Shown here piece by piece: positions 42,664 through 54,370 of a DNA stretch of 64,000 nt. Below the pieces are notes generated by a model that saw only the letters and a list, made by a program, of their open reading frames with translations, was not told the DNA's origin and did no database searches. This DNA comes from Phytophthora quininea (taxonomy: Eukaryota > Oomycota > Peronosporomycetes > Peronosporales > Peronosporaceae). The stretch lies in contig JAAVTG010000315.1 in assembly GCA_011947345.1 (NCBI GenBank), positions 186,001-250,000 of the forward strand. Direction: 5' to 3'. Position numbers and translations under genes: made by a program. Within the stretch, counting starts at the first letter, position 1; each line of letters begins with the position of its first letter.

Positions 42664-43170
42664 CTAGCAGTAGATATCAGTAGATACCAGTAGATAGCTC
42701 AGTACACGACCGCTACGAATGCAGATGTGTGTAGCTGCCGCCGTGCGCAGGTACTTGGCCCGCAGTGCCGATGATCCAGCTGTCAGATGACACGCACGGC
42801 GTGCTGTCTTGTCGGGCCTTGCTGGGCCTTGCTCGGCGCCGTGTTCAGGGCCGCTTGAGGTGTTGGTCGACGAGACGGAGGTGGCGAACCAGTGTTCCGA
42901 CGCGCTCGATAGCCAACTGGCCGGCTGGTATCCTTGTGCTTGGTCGGCTCCTGCACGTCCGCCGCGATGGAGTGCGCTGTGATCCACCGCGTAGCGTCTT
43001 GGCTGGCGGTGCTTGCCACGTGCCACGAAGAGAGGCCGAAAGCCGAGTCGCAGGCGGCTCAAGGTCTCGACGGCGTCTCTTTGGTGTCGCTTCAAGATCG
43101 CCCAGAGCTGCCATAAACAAAACCACAGCGCAATCAGTGCAAGTCCGGCAGCACGACGGCACACGTCCAC
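42664..43170 (-). other. Unrecognised reading frame with one transmembrane-like helix (unit 1)
   Basis: It carries RRAAGLALIALWFCLWQLWA followed by ILKRHQRDAVETLSRLRL, a convincing single membrane segment with a basic flank. The copy in unit 2 (50242-50928) is longer on the N-terminal side (CTSQTVVPVEVCVDVC before the helix). It may be an exon of the same minus-strand gene as the Cys-rich frame. Function unknown. Confidence 0.3.
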
Positions 43171-44170
43171 GCATACCTCAACGGGGACGACGGTCTGAGA
43201 CGTACAGCGGGGCGCAGTGTCAGACGACCCCGAGCAGGGACGCAGGGACGCAGGGACGACAGTGTACTCAGATGGGACTTAGTCGATGGACGGCCGGTCA
43301 AGTCGAAGCACCGTCGGCCAAAACACCAGCACAGCGAGAATGACCCCCGACTCCGGCAGCATCCCGGCCTCTTGATGGTTGCCGGCGCGAAAAGCAAAAT
43401 GAAGCTCGACTTCGAAAGTCGGGGAGCTGCCGTCGCTGGCGGCCAGTGCTTTTGGACTCTGTCGCGATTGCCCAGTTCGGTGGACTGGTCCCACGCGGCT
43501 TGCTGTCGCGCGGCGACGCAGAGTTCACGCTCGATAGCTTTTGCGGGGCCTAATGCGTCGGAGTTCTATTGCCGACAGCGGCCAAATGTGCCGGAAAACA
43601 GCTCCGCGATTAGTGTTGAGAGGGTCGCGCTCGCAGCGAGCGTGGACAAATCCCTCGTCTGGCCGCACAAAACGCACCAAAACCAGACCAAGTGCGACGA
43701 CCGGCGGGCTGGCCGCTTCTCTCACACTGACGCGAGCGCTCGAGGCTCCGAAAGCGCTGAGTGTCAGACACTCGCGATGCGGAGTTTGTATGAGCAAGGC
43801 TCGACAAGCTCGGTCGACTCGACCGAATGCTCATTGCAGCAGGCCGTTGTCGACCGGTGCGTGCCCGCACTGCGGTTGCGAGGTTGCGACCGACCTGGTT
43901 CCGACTTGTAGCGCACCTTTTGATGCGGCCACCAGCATCATACAATCGGATATATGTCCGACGTCGAATCGGTCGCCAGCGTGCTGTTGCTCGAGACTCC
44001 AGCACGTTGGCCACGCATACATGTTGCAAGCAAGCTCGCATCGAACCTCCGCATCTGGTTTTGCTACGCCCGGCGTCTCGTTCGACGGAGTCGCGTGCGA
44101 ATCGGCACGTTTGCTGTCGCCACGGCGAGCTGGTGAACAAGCGAAGCGCTGGGCTCGACTGGGCTGGGCT

Positions 44171-44258
44171 ATTCCACTACGGCAGGCCGGACACCCGCTC
44201 GCTCATAAAGTGGCGCCACTTTATGAGCGAGCGGGTGTCCGGCCTGCCGTAGTGGAAT
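44171..44258. repeat. Perfect 88-bp palindrome (unit 1)
   Basis: Two 44-base arms, starting ATTCCACTACGGCAGG, meet without spacer at GGC/GCC. No mismatch was found. It would form a long hairpin or cruciform. Units 2 and 3 have damaged versions. Confidence 0.95.
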
Positions 44259-44853
44259 CGTAGCAGACGTTAGTGGTGGCGACACTACTAGCAGCTTGTG
44301 CGTTGCTGCAGTCAATGGGCTCATATGGAAGAGCGCCTCCTGTGTCAAGAGGCGAGAAGCAGCGCGCTTCAACGCTTGATCGGGCTCCGAGTCGACTGCA
44401 GCAGCTGACTGCAGCAGCCGGCAGGACTCGCGGCGCAAGAGTCCGGTGGGCCACGGGCTGCTCGGCAGTGTCCGTCGGCAACAAACGCGCCAGCACTTGA
44501 AGTGCTCGACACACGTCACATACGCAAATGATCGCGCCTGCTTTGAAATGATCGCGTCCGATTCGAAATGATGGCGCCCATTCTCCGCTTCGGTTCAGCA
44601 TCGCCGCCGACGCGGATCCTCATCAGCCAACGCAGGTGGGATCGCAAAAGTTGCGACGAGCCGTTGAAACCCTCTTCCTTTCCTTACGTCTAACTACGCT
44701 GATCTTCATCTAGTGTTGCAGTTCTTGATCATACAAACACACAACACTCTCTACTGCGATGACCACATTGAACCTCCTTGTTGTAGTTCTCCCGCTTGTG
44801 TGATCCACGGGGCGCCAGATCCGTTCCATTCCGCATTACCAGCACGCAGCCCC

Positions 44854-45600
44854 ATGGACTGACGACGGAGAGACCCGGTCGTCCCGCGATGCGCACAGAC
44901 TGCTGCACCGCCAGGACTCGCTGTCTCGGACCAAGACAGACGTCAGTGCACAGCCCCAGTACTCGGTGCCTGGCTTGCTGGCCCCACTCGGCGCAAAACA
45001 TCAGGATCGAGCACCTGCAGTGTTTGGTAGTACGTTGCTGACAACAATGCTGTTTTACGTGGCTCTGGGGTCCATTTGCTCGTTGTATTTTGGACCCAAG
45101 TTGGCGTCCAGTGTCAACTTGAACTGGGCAGAGTTCACGTGGGGATTAACGCGTCCATGACGCTGGTGCCGCTGTGGGCCAAGTTCCTGTCGATGATTGT
45201 CGTGGTCTTCCCTGCGCTCGACACGCTCAGTGTGTTCCCACTCATTTCGGTGACGTTGGGGGACAATATGGCTGCGGTGGTGCCCAAGTCGTGGACTCGT
45301 GCCGGCAGGAGAGCGTTCTGGAAACTCATGTGCCGGTTTGGCGCGGCCGTGCCGCCATTGGCGATATCTGTGTTCGTCACGGACCTGTCGCTCACGCTGC
45401 AGATCAGTGGCATCATGGGGATTTACGTCGCGTTTTTCGCGCCTGCGCTGTTGCAATTGCACGCCAGCCGTGAAGTCCCGACGACCAACATCTACAGTGG
45501 GCCATTCAGCGGAACGGGGTATGTATACGGCGTGTTGGTCTTTGGGATGCTAGCGCTGCTGGTGCTACTCTACCAGCTCGTGCTCCAGCTAGCAGGATGA
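44854..45600 (+). pseudogene. Doubly deleted TMEM104-like transporter (unit 1)
   Basis: The 5' end (ATGGACTG, then ACCCGGTCGTCCCGC and HRLLHRQDSL) matches the gene at 39901. Bases between two GGACT motifs are lost, putting a stop at codon 3. A second deletion joins the N-terminal CAGTACTCG directly to VPGLLAPLGAKHQ, removing most of the first transmembrane half. The C-terminal half is well kept: LLTTMLFYVALGSICSLYFG, SMTLVPLWAKFLSMIVVVFP, FVTDLSLTLQISGIMGIYVA and LLVLLYQLVLQLAG. Unit 1 also has a one-base loss at a G-run (45131-45135). It cannot make a whole transporter. Confidence 0.8.
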
Positions 45601-46003
45601 TCCGTAAGAGCAGACATCTCGACCGTGCTGAGATCCTACAGCTCTTGAACTGCTACCCTGAAGGTGGGAGAAGTACGTTCTCGAGCTGGGATTGTTACCA
45701 TGCTCGATTGGTGGATGCTACGAGTGTAAACGTGTGTTGCTGTTGTTGATAGATCCGCCCTTATTACGTGTGTCTTTTCCTTTGAATGAACGCTTGAACG
45801 ACTGATGGAGGCGCATTGCCGAGTGTTGGCAGCTGATCTTTCTGCCCCAGCAAATGTGCATCCACAAATTTACCCACCTCGACGCGATGACTCAACACAA
45901 ACTCGCATTTTCAAATGGCGATGAGAGAGCGAGCAAAATGGTGGAGATGCAACATGAGCATTTTTATTCAGATGTTGGTTGTTCAAACGAAATGTTTGGC
46001 ACC

Positions 46004-46772
46004 TTACCGCTTGAGGTGATTGATGTAGCGGAGCGAGAACAGCGCTAGCACGCGGAAGACGACGATCAGCACGATCAGGATGCCGGCGTTCCTCCAGATA
46101 TCGTCGTGCTTCATGTCGAAGTTGTTTTCCACGTACTCCTTCAACGTGATGTCCCCGACCGATGGCGGCGCGCTCTGCAGTGTCTGGCAACTGTCGTCGC
46201 TGGAGTCGGAGCAGTCGGCGAACACCAGCGACACCAGGATTGCAATGCTGTACGTCGGCGGCGAGATCCAGTGCACCCACATGTAGCCCGTCGGGATACT
46301 GCCTGTAGGCGGGTTGAAGCCGGCGAAGAGCATGAAGATGGAACTCAGCAAAGCTCCGAGCGTCGAAGCAACAGCCACACTCGGAAGCGCGTACACCAAC
46401 AGCTGACCGAGGTACACGAAGACCAGCGCGTTCATGGAGACCACCAACCAGTAGTAGAAGAACGTAATGTAGCCCGTGAAGCCGACGCTCGGGTAGAAGA
46501 TGACGCAGAAGAGCAGACTGGAGAGGAAGACGTACGGGATCTCGGCCAGCGTACCGGCGATGAAGTACCACAGCGCGTTGTACGTCTGCGAGGCACGCTC
46601 ACGGTAAAGGCGGTGCGTTCGTCGGCGGCAACGGGCATGACGCTGTTGAAGCCGATAATGCCGAGGAAGACGGTGCTAACGAAGACGAGACCCACGCCAG
46701 CGTTCGCTCCGCTGTACGTGGTGTAGTCGGTGCCTTGGTAGATGATAGCGAACACAGCTGCCAACACCTTTC
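46004..46772 (-). pseudogene. PDR transporter 3' fragment (unit 1)
   Basis: The fragment encodes the second transmembrane domain from VLAAVFAIIYQGTDYTTYSG to IVVFRVLALFSLRYINHLKR. One base is missing at about 46602 (ACGGTAAAGG versus ACGGTAGAAGG in unit 2). Homology to the full PDR2 gene becomes weaker upstream of ACCAAGG at 46735 and then ends. It faces the deleted transporter tail-to-tail. Confidence 0.85.
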
Positions 46773-46797
46773 TCCGGCTCAAGCCACTGAACTAGAG

Positions 46798-47900
46798 CTA
46801 GCACAACATAGACCAACGAATACAACAATGTTAGTAGTTGCTTGTACTTGATGCATCCATCGTTGCCATATCTGTACCTTGGAAGTCTCCTCCACCATCA
46901 GATCTTCCTCCGTCCGGCAACGATCCACTTGACCAAAACCAACAGCGAAGCGGCCCGATAATCGCCCACACCAGCTGCGAAGCCGTCTTGTTCCCCTCGA
47001 GGAGCTAGCACAACAGCAACGAATCGAATCAAAATATTATCATGTGTTTGTACTTCGTGCATCGATCGATGTGTTATCTGTACCTCGACAGTCGAGCCTT
47101 CTTCTTAGCAAGCGCGGCGCGAGTGCCTTGGTTTCTTCTTTGATCTGTCCGGCAAATTGCAAACTGAGCGGACGGATCCCCGCGGCATTGATAGCCACCC
47201 GCTGGCCACGTTGTTCACCACCGCTGCGCTTCATCTGATGAAGAATAGTGCAATTGCAGCATCAGTGCTGCAAAGAGGACGTTGTCGCTCAGCACTTGGT
47301 CTGATTACAGAGCACCGTCAAACGCGCATTGCACGAACCTGGTTCCGAACAACAACAACAGCAACAACAACAACAACAACAGCTGAGCAAGAATTCGAGC
47401 AAAATCTCACAGCTTCGAGCAGACCTCACCTGCAGATTTGTCTGCCTCCAATTTGTGCATGGCGTCGAGATCGATGCCAATCTCACATCCAGCGCTGCTT
47501 TTCACCTCATCCACGACGCACTCTGCAGTGTTGCTCGAGCTGCAGACACCACAACAAAAACGTAAGTCGTTGAACGAAATTGAGTCTGCGTAGAACAAAC
47601 CTCAGCTCGTGTTGTCAGCGCAATCTGCTGAAAATCAGAAGGTGGCCGCCGTCACTGTCAACCGTCCAAGTATGGTCGAGCCTTCCGAAGCCACGCACGG
47701 GTCGTTTTCACCCCGTGTCTCCCGTCGGCTCGACTTGTCTTGCACGTTCGTCTCGCCCTCGACTGCCGCAACGACTCGTTCAAAGTCTCCCCGTCGACTC
47801 GGTCCAGCATGGATGCCACTAGCAGTGCGATCCAAACGTCTTCATCGCCAGCCGTCCGTCTCGCAACCGACACGTTGTTAGTCAACGTCGCCGAATTCAT
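46798..47900 (-). other. Candidate spliced gene remnant (unit 1), unrecognised
   Basis: The minus strand shows four segments with GT..AG ends that look like small introns: 47540-47600 (61 nt), 47301-47429 (129 nt), 47005-47083 (79 nt) and 46798-46877 (80 nt). The last has a TACTAAC branch site 35 nt before its AG. The last two begin GTACAGATA and end TGTGCTAG and resemble each other along their length. Between them are short exon-like pieces, for example CVVDEVKSSAGCEIGIDLDA (110 nt) and a 127-nt piece. A consistent reading frame through all exons was not found, and no domain is recognised. Confidence 0.35.
47349..47381 (+). repeat. CAA microsatellite (unit 1)
   Basis: A run of CAA triplets interrupted by one CAG. 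The corresponding run in unit 2 (about 54922-54947) is shorter and interrupted by an extra A. Confidence 0.85.
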
Positions 47901-49668
47901 AGCGAGTCACCTGATTCGTGTCCTGCGCCCGCTGCCACGTGCACCGATTGTCCTTCGAGGTAGTCGTCATCGAGGCTGCAACCATGATCGTGCTAGGCGA
48001 CAGTGTTTTGCTTTCGCCACATGTAATCCCTGGCGACAGCATGTTGCGCACAGCAAAGACTTCCACGGCTGCAAACGTGTCGGCCTTGTAGCACACCGTG
48101 CGCAAGAATCGTCCCCGTCACTCAACCGCGTGGCGTATCTCGCAGCAAATGCGACGAGACTAGATCCAGTCGTAATCGGGTCGATTAGTCTCTTGTTGCA
48201 CGTCGAGCAGAGTGTTGCGCGCATCGTCGTCAATTCCCTCCTGACGTCTGCGGGAGTATTAGAGTAGGTCGGAATTATCTGTCCGCGTCGCACGTCCGCA
48301 CTTGAGTGGCAATACTGCCGGCGATAGGTGACCTGCTCGACCGTACCGTCGCGACTTTGCTCGCGCCAAACACTTTCGGCCCAGCTGTACCCCGGACTCC
48401 ACCCCACTGCGTCGGCCGACGAGCATGAGCGAGACGCTACTACCAGCGAAAAGCTGCGCACGAACGCCAAGTCTCGCGTTTTGCACGTCCTGCATCGTGA
48501 AGCCCGATAGCTGGAGCAGCACCACGCTGGTAGCGCCACGTTACGCAGCGACGAAACCATGGCGACTTGGACATGAGCGACTTGGACATGAGCAGTACTA
48601 GTTGGTCGCCGACATCTCTTCAGAGCTGCCCCTCGAACATCTTCGCATCCGCGCATCGGTCGTAACTTCACTGGACGACCTGGACCGGATGCGCTGCAGT
48701 GGTTCACGCGCTTATCACTCAGCGAGGTAGCGGGCTCGGAACAACCTTTCCCGGGGTGACCAACTTCTCGCCGCCGCACTTGTCATCACTATCGGCAGTC
48801 ACTAGTGGTCATCGGCGCAGCAATTGATCGCATCACCGACATCACTTGATCGCTGGAGCCTCGGCATCGAGCGGTCGTAATTGCATCGGATAGCCTGAAC
48901 CCGAGGCGCTACAGCAGTTCGCGTTATCAAGTCCGTCCCAGACAGATAGCCGAGAATGGGTAGCACGCCACAAGTCGCTTCGTGCTGTTGATCCTCCTAG
49001 CTGTTGCCTTGAGCTGCATCATTCGTAGCCGCGAGCAGCTCGACATCGAGCATCTTCACCACGTTGGCCCGTGCACTGGTGGAGACTGGAAGTATGTACA
49101 GCAGCAAGGGTTATCAGCCGCGTCTGGGTGGCGAAGACCTCGTAGCTGCGCCGAGCGCCGCAGCTCCTCCACATGATGGCGAGGTTGCTGGGCGACGGCC
49201 GCAGGTGTCCCGTAGTCGTTGTTGTAGTCGTAGGTGACACAATGACGAAGTTGTAGCACTGCAGGAGTCCGGGTATCGCCACAGTGAGCCGTTGTCCACT
49301 ATGCAGAACGAGCTCGAGGTGGCTTCGAGGACTTGCTGGCGTACACGTTGTCCGCTGGTTACCGTCAGCACCTGGCACCGACGGAGTGTACTCAGATGGG
49401 GGTCGTAGCACTTGGAGTCGAGAGATGACGGACTCGTGAAGAACAGGCAGACACGACAACACTTTGCGCAGTCAGAGCGGCAGCAGGAGGTGGCCCCATA
49501 CAGAGGCGGCCCCGTACACACTTGGTCGTTGATCGATGGAAGGTGGAGCTTGACCAGTACGGCGGCGTCACAGCAGTGCACTTGTAGTCGCAGCGAGTAG
49601 CAGCGGGTAGTTTCCGTCGGTAGACACCGCTCGATGGCACACGCAGCCACACACAACCACACTCACCA

Positions 49669-50182
49669 CTAGTACCGGCATGACCCATTAGTTGACGATG
49701 TCGATCTGATCTTGCTGTGGTCACCCGTCGGTGTTTCGTCGGAGGCAACGGTTCCGACAACGGCCATTGAAGCGCATCCATAGACGAAGACACCGTACAA
49801 GATGCATAGCCGGCGGCTGTCGGTGTGCACATGTACACATGTAGTTGCCAGTTGAACCTGCAGTGCGTAGTGTACGGGGTCCGTCTTGTACACACAGTCC
49901 ACGCCGGACTGCACCATGTAGATGCAGCGAACGGCAGATAGCACTGGATGGCATGGCCCAGAGCAGTACTTGGTGAGGTCGGCATCCGCAGCCAATGCGA
50001 TCTTGTTGTCGCTTGTTGTCGCTTGTTGTCGTCACGAGTAGGTGTCGCCTTTCGACGTCTACTTGGAGCACTGCACGTCGCCGTAGAAGACAGCTCCGCG
50101 CAGGGCTAGCACTGGTAGCAGAAGTCGTGGTCTGCCTTGACGCAGCGAGTGGCGCGTGTCGAGGTTGTAACCGGTGCACCAC
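49669..50182 (-). other. Cys-rich reading frame (unit 2)
   Basis: Copy of 42159-42653. The N-terminal part is displaced to another frame by extra copies of a 10-base motif CTTGTTGTCG (three in a row at about 50003-50032). Confidence 0.35.
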
Positions 50183-50241
50183 GGCCCAGCAGCTAGCAGT
50201 AGATATCAGTAGATACCAGTAGATAGCTCAGTACACGACCG

Positions 50242-50928
50242 CTACGAATGCAGATGTGTGTAGCTGCCGCCGTGCGCAGGTACTTGGCCCGCAGTGCCGA
50301 TGATCCAGCTGTCAGATGACACGCACGGCGTGCTGTCTTGTCGGGCCTTGCTGGGCCTTGCTGGGCCTTGCTCGGCGCCGTGTTCAGGGCCGCTTGAGGT
50401 GTTGGTCGACGAGACGGAGGTGGCGAACCAGTGTTCCGACGCGCTCGATAGCCAACTGGCCGGCTGGTATCCTTGTGCTTGGTCGGCTCCTGCACGTCCG
50501 CCGCGATGGAGTGCGCTGTGATCCACCGCGTAGCGTCTTGGCTGGCGGTGCTTGCCACGTGCCACGAAGAGAGGCCGAAAGCCGAGTCGCAGGCGGCTCA
50601 AGGTCTCGACGGCGTCTCTTTGGTGTCGCTTCAAGATCGCCCAGAGCTGCCATAAACAAAACCACAGCGCAATCAGTGCAAGTCCGGCAGCACGACGGCA
50701 CACGTCCACGCATACCTCAACGGGGACGACGGTCTGAGACGTACAGCGGGGCGCAGTGTCAGACGACCCCGAGCAGGGACGCAGGGACGACAGTGTACTC
50801 AGATGGGACTTAGTCGATGGACGGCCGGTCAAGTCGAAGCACCGTCGGCCAAAACACCAGCACAGCGAGAATGACCCCCGACTCCGGCAGCATCCCGGCC
50901 TCTTGATGGTTGCCGGCGCGAAAAGCAA
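50242..50928 (-). other. Reading frame with transmembrane-like helix (unit 2)
   Basis: This is the longest version (228 codons) of the frame at 42664-43170. It adds CCRSRGSFSLCWCFGRRCFD and CTSQTVVPVEVCVDVC upstream of the LALIALWFCLWQLWAIL helix. No family recognised. Confidence 0.3.
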
Positions 50929-51744
50929 AATGAAGCTCGACTTCGAAAGTCGGGGAGCTGCCGTCGCTGGCGGCCAGTGCTTTTGGACTCTGTCGCGATT
51001 GCCCAGTTCGGTGGACTGGTCCCACGCGGCTTGCTGTCGCGCGGCGACGCAGAGTTCACGCTCGATAGCTTTTTGCGGGGCCTAATGCGTCGGAGTTCTA
51101 TTGCCGACAGCGGCCAAATGTGCCGGAAAACAGCTCCGCGATTAGTGTTGAGAGGGTCGCGCTCGCAGCGAGCGTGGACAAATCCCTCGTCTGGCCGCAC
51201 AAAAGACACCAAACCAGAGCAAGCAGGCCGCACAAAACGCACCAAAACCAGACCAAGTGCGACGACCGGCGGGCTGGCCGCTTCTCTCACGCTGACGCGA
51301 GCGCTCGAGGCTCCGAAAGCGCTGAGTGTCAGACACTCGCGATGCGGAGTTTGTATGAGCAAGGCTCGACAAGCTCGGTCGACTCGACCGAATGCTCATT
51401 GCAGCAGGCCGTTGTCGACCGGTGCGTGCCCGCACTGCGGTTGCGAGGTTGCGACCGACCTGGCTCCGACTTGTAGCGCACCTTTGATGCGGCCACCAGC
51501 ATCATACAATCGGATATATGTCCGACGTCGAATCGGTCGACAGCGTGCTGTTGCTCGAGACTCCAGCACGTTGGCCACGCATACATGTTGCAAGCAAGCT
51601 CGCATTGAACCTCCGCATCTGGTTTTGCTACGCCCGGCGTCTCGTTCGACGGAGTCGCGTGCGAATCGGCACGTTTGCTGTCGCCACGGCGAGCTGGTGA
51701 ACAAGCGAAGCGCTGGGCTCGACTGGGCTGGGCTGGGCTCGGCT

Positions 51745-51823
51745 ATTCACTACGGACACCCGCTCGCTCATAAAGTGGCGCCACTTTATGAGCGAGCGGG
51801 TGTCCGGCCTGCCGTAGTGGAAT
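51745..51823. repeat. Eroded palindrome (unit 2)
   Basis: The right arm is the full 44 bases. The left arm has lost GGCAGGCC and one C, leaving about 27 perfectly paired bases next to the GGC/GCC centre. Confidence 0.9.
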
Positions 51824-52424
51824 CGTAGCAGACGTTAGTGGTGGCGACACACTACTACCGGTAGCAGCTTGTGCGTTGCTGCAGTCAATGGGCTCATATG
51901 GAAGAGCGCCTCCTGTGTCAAGAGGCGAGAAGCAGCGCGCTTCAACGCTTGATCGGGCTCCGAGTCGACTGCAGCAGCTGACTGCAGCAGCCGGAAGGAC
52001 TCGCGGCGCAAGAGTCCGGTGGGCCACGGGCTGCTCGGCAGTGTCCGTCGGCAACAAACGCGCCAGCACTTGAAGTGCTCGACACACGTCACATACGCAA
52101 ATGATCGCGCCTGCTTTGAAATGATCGCGTCCGATTCGAAATGATGGCGCCCATTCTCCGCTTCGGTTCAGCATCGCCGCCGACGCGGATCCTCATCAGC
52201 CAACGCAGGTGGGATCGCAAAAAGTTGCGACGAGCCGTTGAAACCCTCTTCCTTTCCTTACGTCTAACTACGCTGATCTTCATCTAGTGTTGCAGTTCTT
52301 GATCATACAAACACACAACACTCTCTACTGCGATGACCACATTGAACCTCCTTGTTGTAGTTCTCCCGCTTGTGTGATCCACGCGCCAGATCCGTTCCAT
52401 TCCGCATTACCAGCACGCAGCCCC

Positions 52425-53172
52425 ATGGACTGACGACGGAGAGACCCGGTCGTCCCGCGATGCGCACAGACTGCTGCACCGCCAGGACTCGCTGTCTCGG
52501 ACCAAGACAGACGTCAGTGCACAGCCCCAGTACTCGGTGCCTGGCTTGCTGGCCCCACTCGGCGCAAAACATCAGGATCGAGCACCTGCAGTGTTTGGTA
52601 GTACGTTGCTGACAACAATGCTGTTTTACGTGGCTCTGGGGTCCATTTGCTCGTTGTATTTTGGACCCAAGTTGGCGTCCAGTGTCAACTTGAACTGGGC
52701 AGAGTTCACGTGGGGGATTAACGCGTCCATGACGCTGGTGCCGCTGTGGGCCAAGTTCCTGTCGATGATTGTCGTGGTCTTCCCTGCGCTCGACACGCTC
52801 AGTGTGTTCCCACTCATTTCGGTGACGTTGGGGGACAATATGGCTGCGGTGGTGCCCAAGTCGTGGACTCGTGCCGGCAGGAGAGCGTTCTGGAAACTCA
52901 TGTGCCGGTTTGGCGCGGCCGTGCCGCCATTGGCGATATCTGTGTTCGTCACGGACCTGTCGCTCACGCTGCAGATCAGTGGCATCATGGGGATTTACGT
53001 CGCGTTTTTCGCGCCTGCGCTGTTGCAATTGCACGCCAGCCGTGAAGTCCCGACGACCAACATCTACAGTGGGCCATTCAGCGGAACGGGGTATGTATAC
53101 GGCGTGTTGGTCTTTGGGATGCTAGCGCTGCTGGTGCTACTCTACCAGCTCGTGCTCCAGCTAGCAGGATGA
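52425..53172 (+). pseudogene. Doubly deleted TMEM104-like transporter (unit 2)
   Basis: It has the same two deletions as unit 1. Here the C-terminal half is open from VPGLLAPLGAKHQ (52537) to the stop at 53172, 211 codons with about five membrane helices. A half-transporter might be made if an alternative start is used; no good ATG context is visible for it. Confidence 0.8.
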
Positions 53173-53575
53173 TCCGTAAGAGCAGACATCTCGACCGTGC
53201 TGAGATCCTACAGCTCTTGAACTGCTACCCTGAAGGTGGGAGAAGTACGTTCTCGAGCTGGGATTGTTACCATGCTCGATTGGTGGATGCTACGAGTGTA
53301 AACGTGTGTTGCTGTTGTTGATAGATCCGCCCTTATTACGTGTGTCTTTTCCTTTGAATGAACGCTTGAACGACTGATGGAGGCGCATTGCCGAGTGTTG
53401 GCAGCTGATCTTTCTGCCCCAGCAAATGTGCATCCACAAATTTACCCACCTCGACGCGATGACTCAACACAAACTCGCATTTTCAAATGGCGATGAGAGA
53501 GCGAGCAAAATGGTGGAGATGCAACATGAGCATTTTTATTCAGATGTTGGTTGTTCAAACGAAATGTTTGGCACC

Positions 53576-54350
53576 TTACCGCTTGAGGTGATTGATGTAG
53601 CGGAGCGAGAACAGCGCTAGCACGCGGAAGACGACGATCAGCACGATCAGGATGCCGGCGTTCCTCCAGATATCGTCGTGCTTCATGTCGAAGTTGTTTT
53701 CCACGTACTCCTTCAACGTGATGTCCCCGACCGATGGCGGCGCGCTCTGCAGTGTCTGGCAACTGTCGTCGCTGGAGTCAGAGCAGTCGGCGAACACCAG
53801 CGACACCAGGATTGCAATGCTGTACGTCGGCGGCGAGATCCAGTGCACCCACATGTAGCCCGTCGGGATACTGCCTGTAGGCGGGTTGAAGCCGGCGAAG
53901 AGCATGAAGATGGAACTCAGCAAAGCTCCGAGCGTCGAAGCAACAGCCACACTCGGAAGCGCGTACACCAACAGCTGACCGAGGTACACGAAGACCAGCG
54001 CGTTCATGGAGACCACCAACCAGTAGTAGAAGAACGTAATGTAGCCCGTGAAGCCGACGCTCGGGTAGAAGATGACGCAGAAGAGCAGACTGGAGAGGAA
54101 GACGTACGGGATCTCGGCCAGCGTACCGGCGATGAAGTACCACAGCGCGTTGTACGTCTGCGAGGCACGCTCACGGTAGAAGGCGGTGCGTTCGTCGGCG
54201 GCAACGGGCATGACGCTGTTGAAGCCGATAATGCCGAGGAAGACGGTGCTAACGAAGACGAGACCCACGCCAGCGTTCGCTCCGCTGTACGTGGTGTAGT
54301 CGGTGCCTTGGTAGATGACGGCGAACACAGCTGCCAACACCTTTCTCCGG
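53576..54350 (-). pseudogene. PDR transporter 3' fragment, open frame (unit 2)
   Basis: About 255 codons of TMD2 are uninterrupted from VLAAVFAVIYQGTDYTTYSG to SLRYINHLKR. There is no NBD and no in-frame ATG at the start of the homology. The first exon-like sequence upstream is separated by candidate intron 54371-54450. Confidence 0.85.
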
Positions 54351-54370
54351 CTCAAGCCACTGAACTAGAG

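Larger units (their letters stand above)
40752..48260. repeat. Tandem 7.5 kb unit, copy 1
   Basis: It starts AGAGTAGGTCGGAATTATC and ends GCGGGAGTATT, and repeats at 48261 and 55828 (periods 7509 and 7567 bases). Contents in order: unrecognised minus-strand frames, an 88-bp palindrome, a deleted TMEM104-like gene (+), a PDR 3' end (-) and a candidate spliced gene (-). Copies 1 and 2 are nearly identical over thousands of bases. Confidence 0.95.

Noticed and set aside
40752..44800. Possible LTR or large DNA transposon inserted in the TMEM104-like gene
   Set aside because: No terminal repeats, target duplication or transposase found at either end; the sequence is part of the tandem unit and its frames cross unit junctions.
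47329..47400. Gln/Asn homopolymer coding or CRISPR-like spacing from CAA repeats
   Set aside because: A simple microsatellite that differs between units; no direct repeats with spacers, and the genome is eukaryotic.
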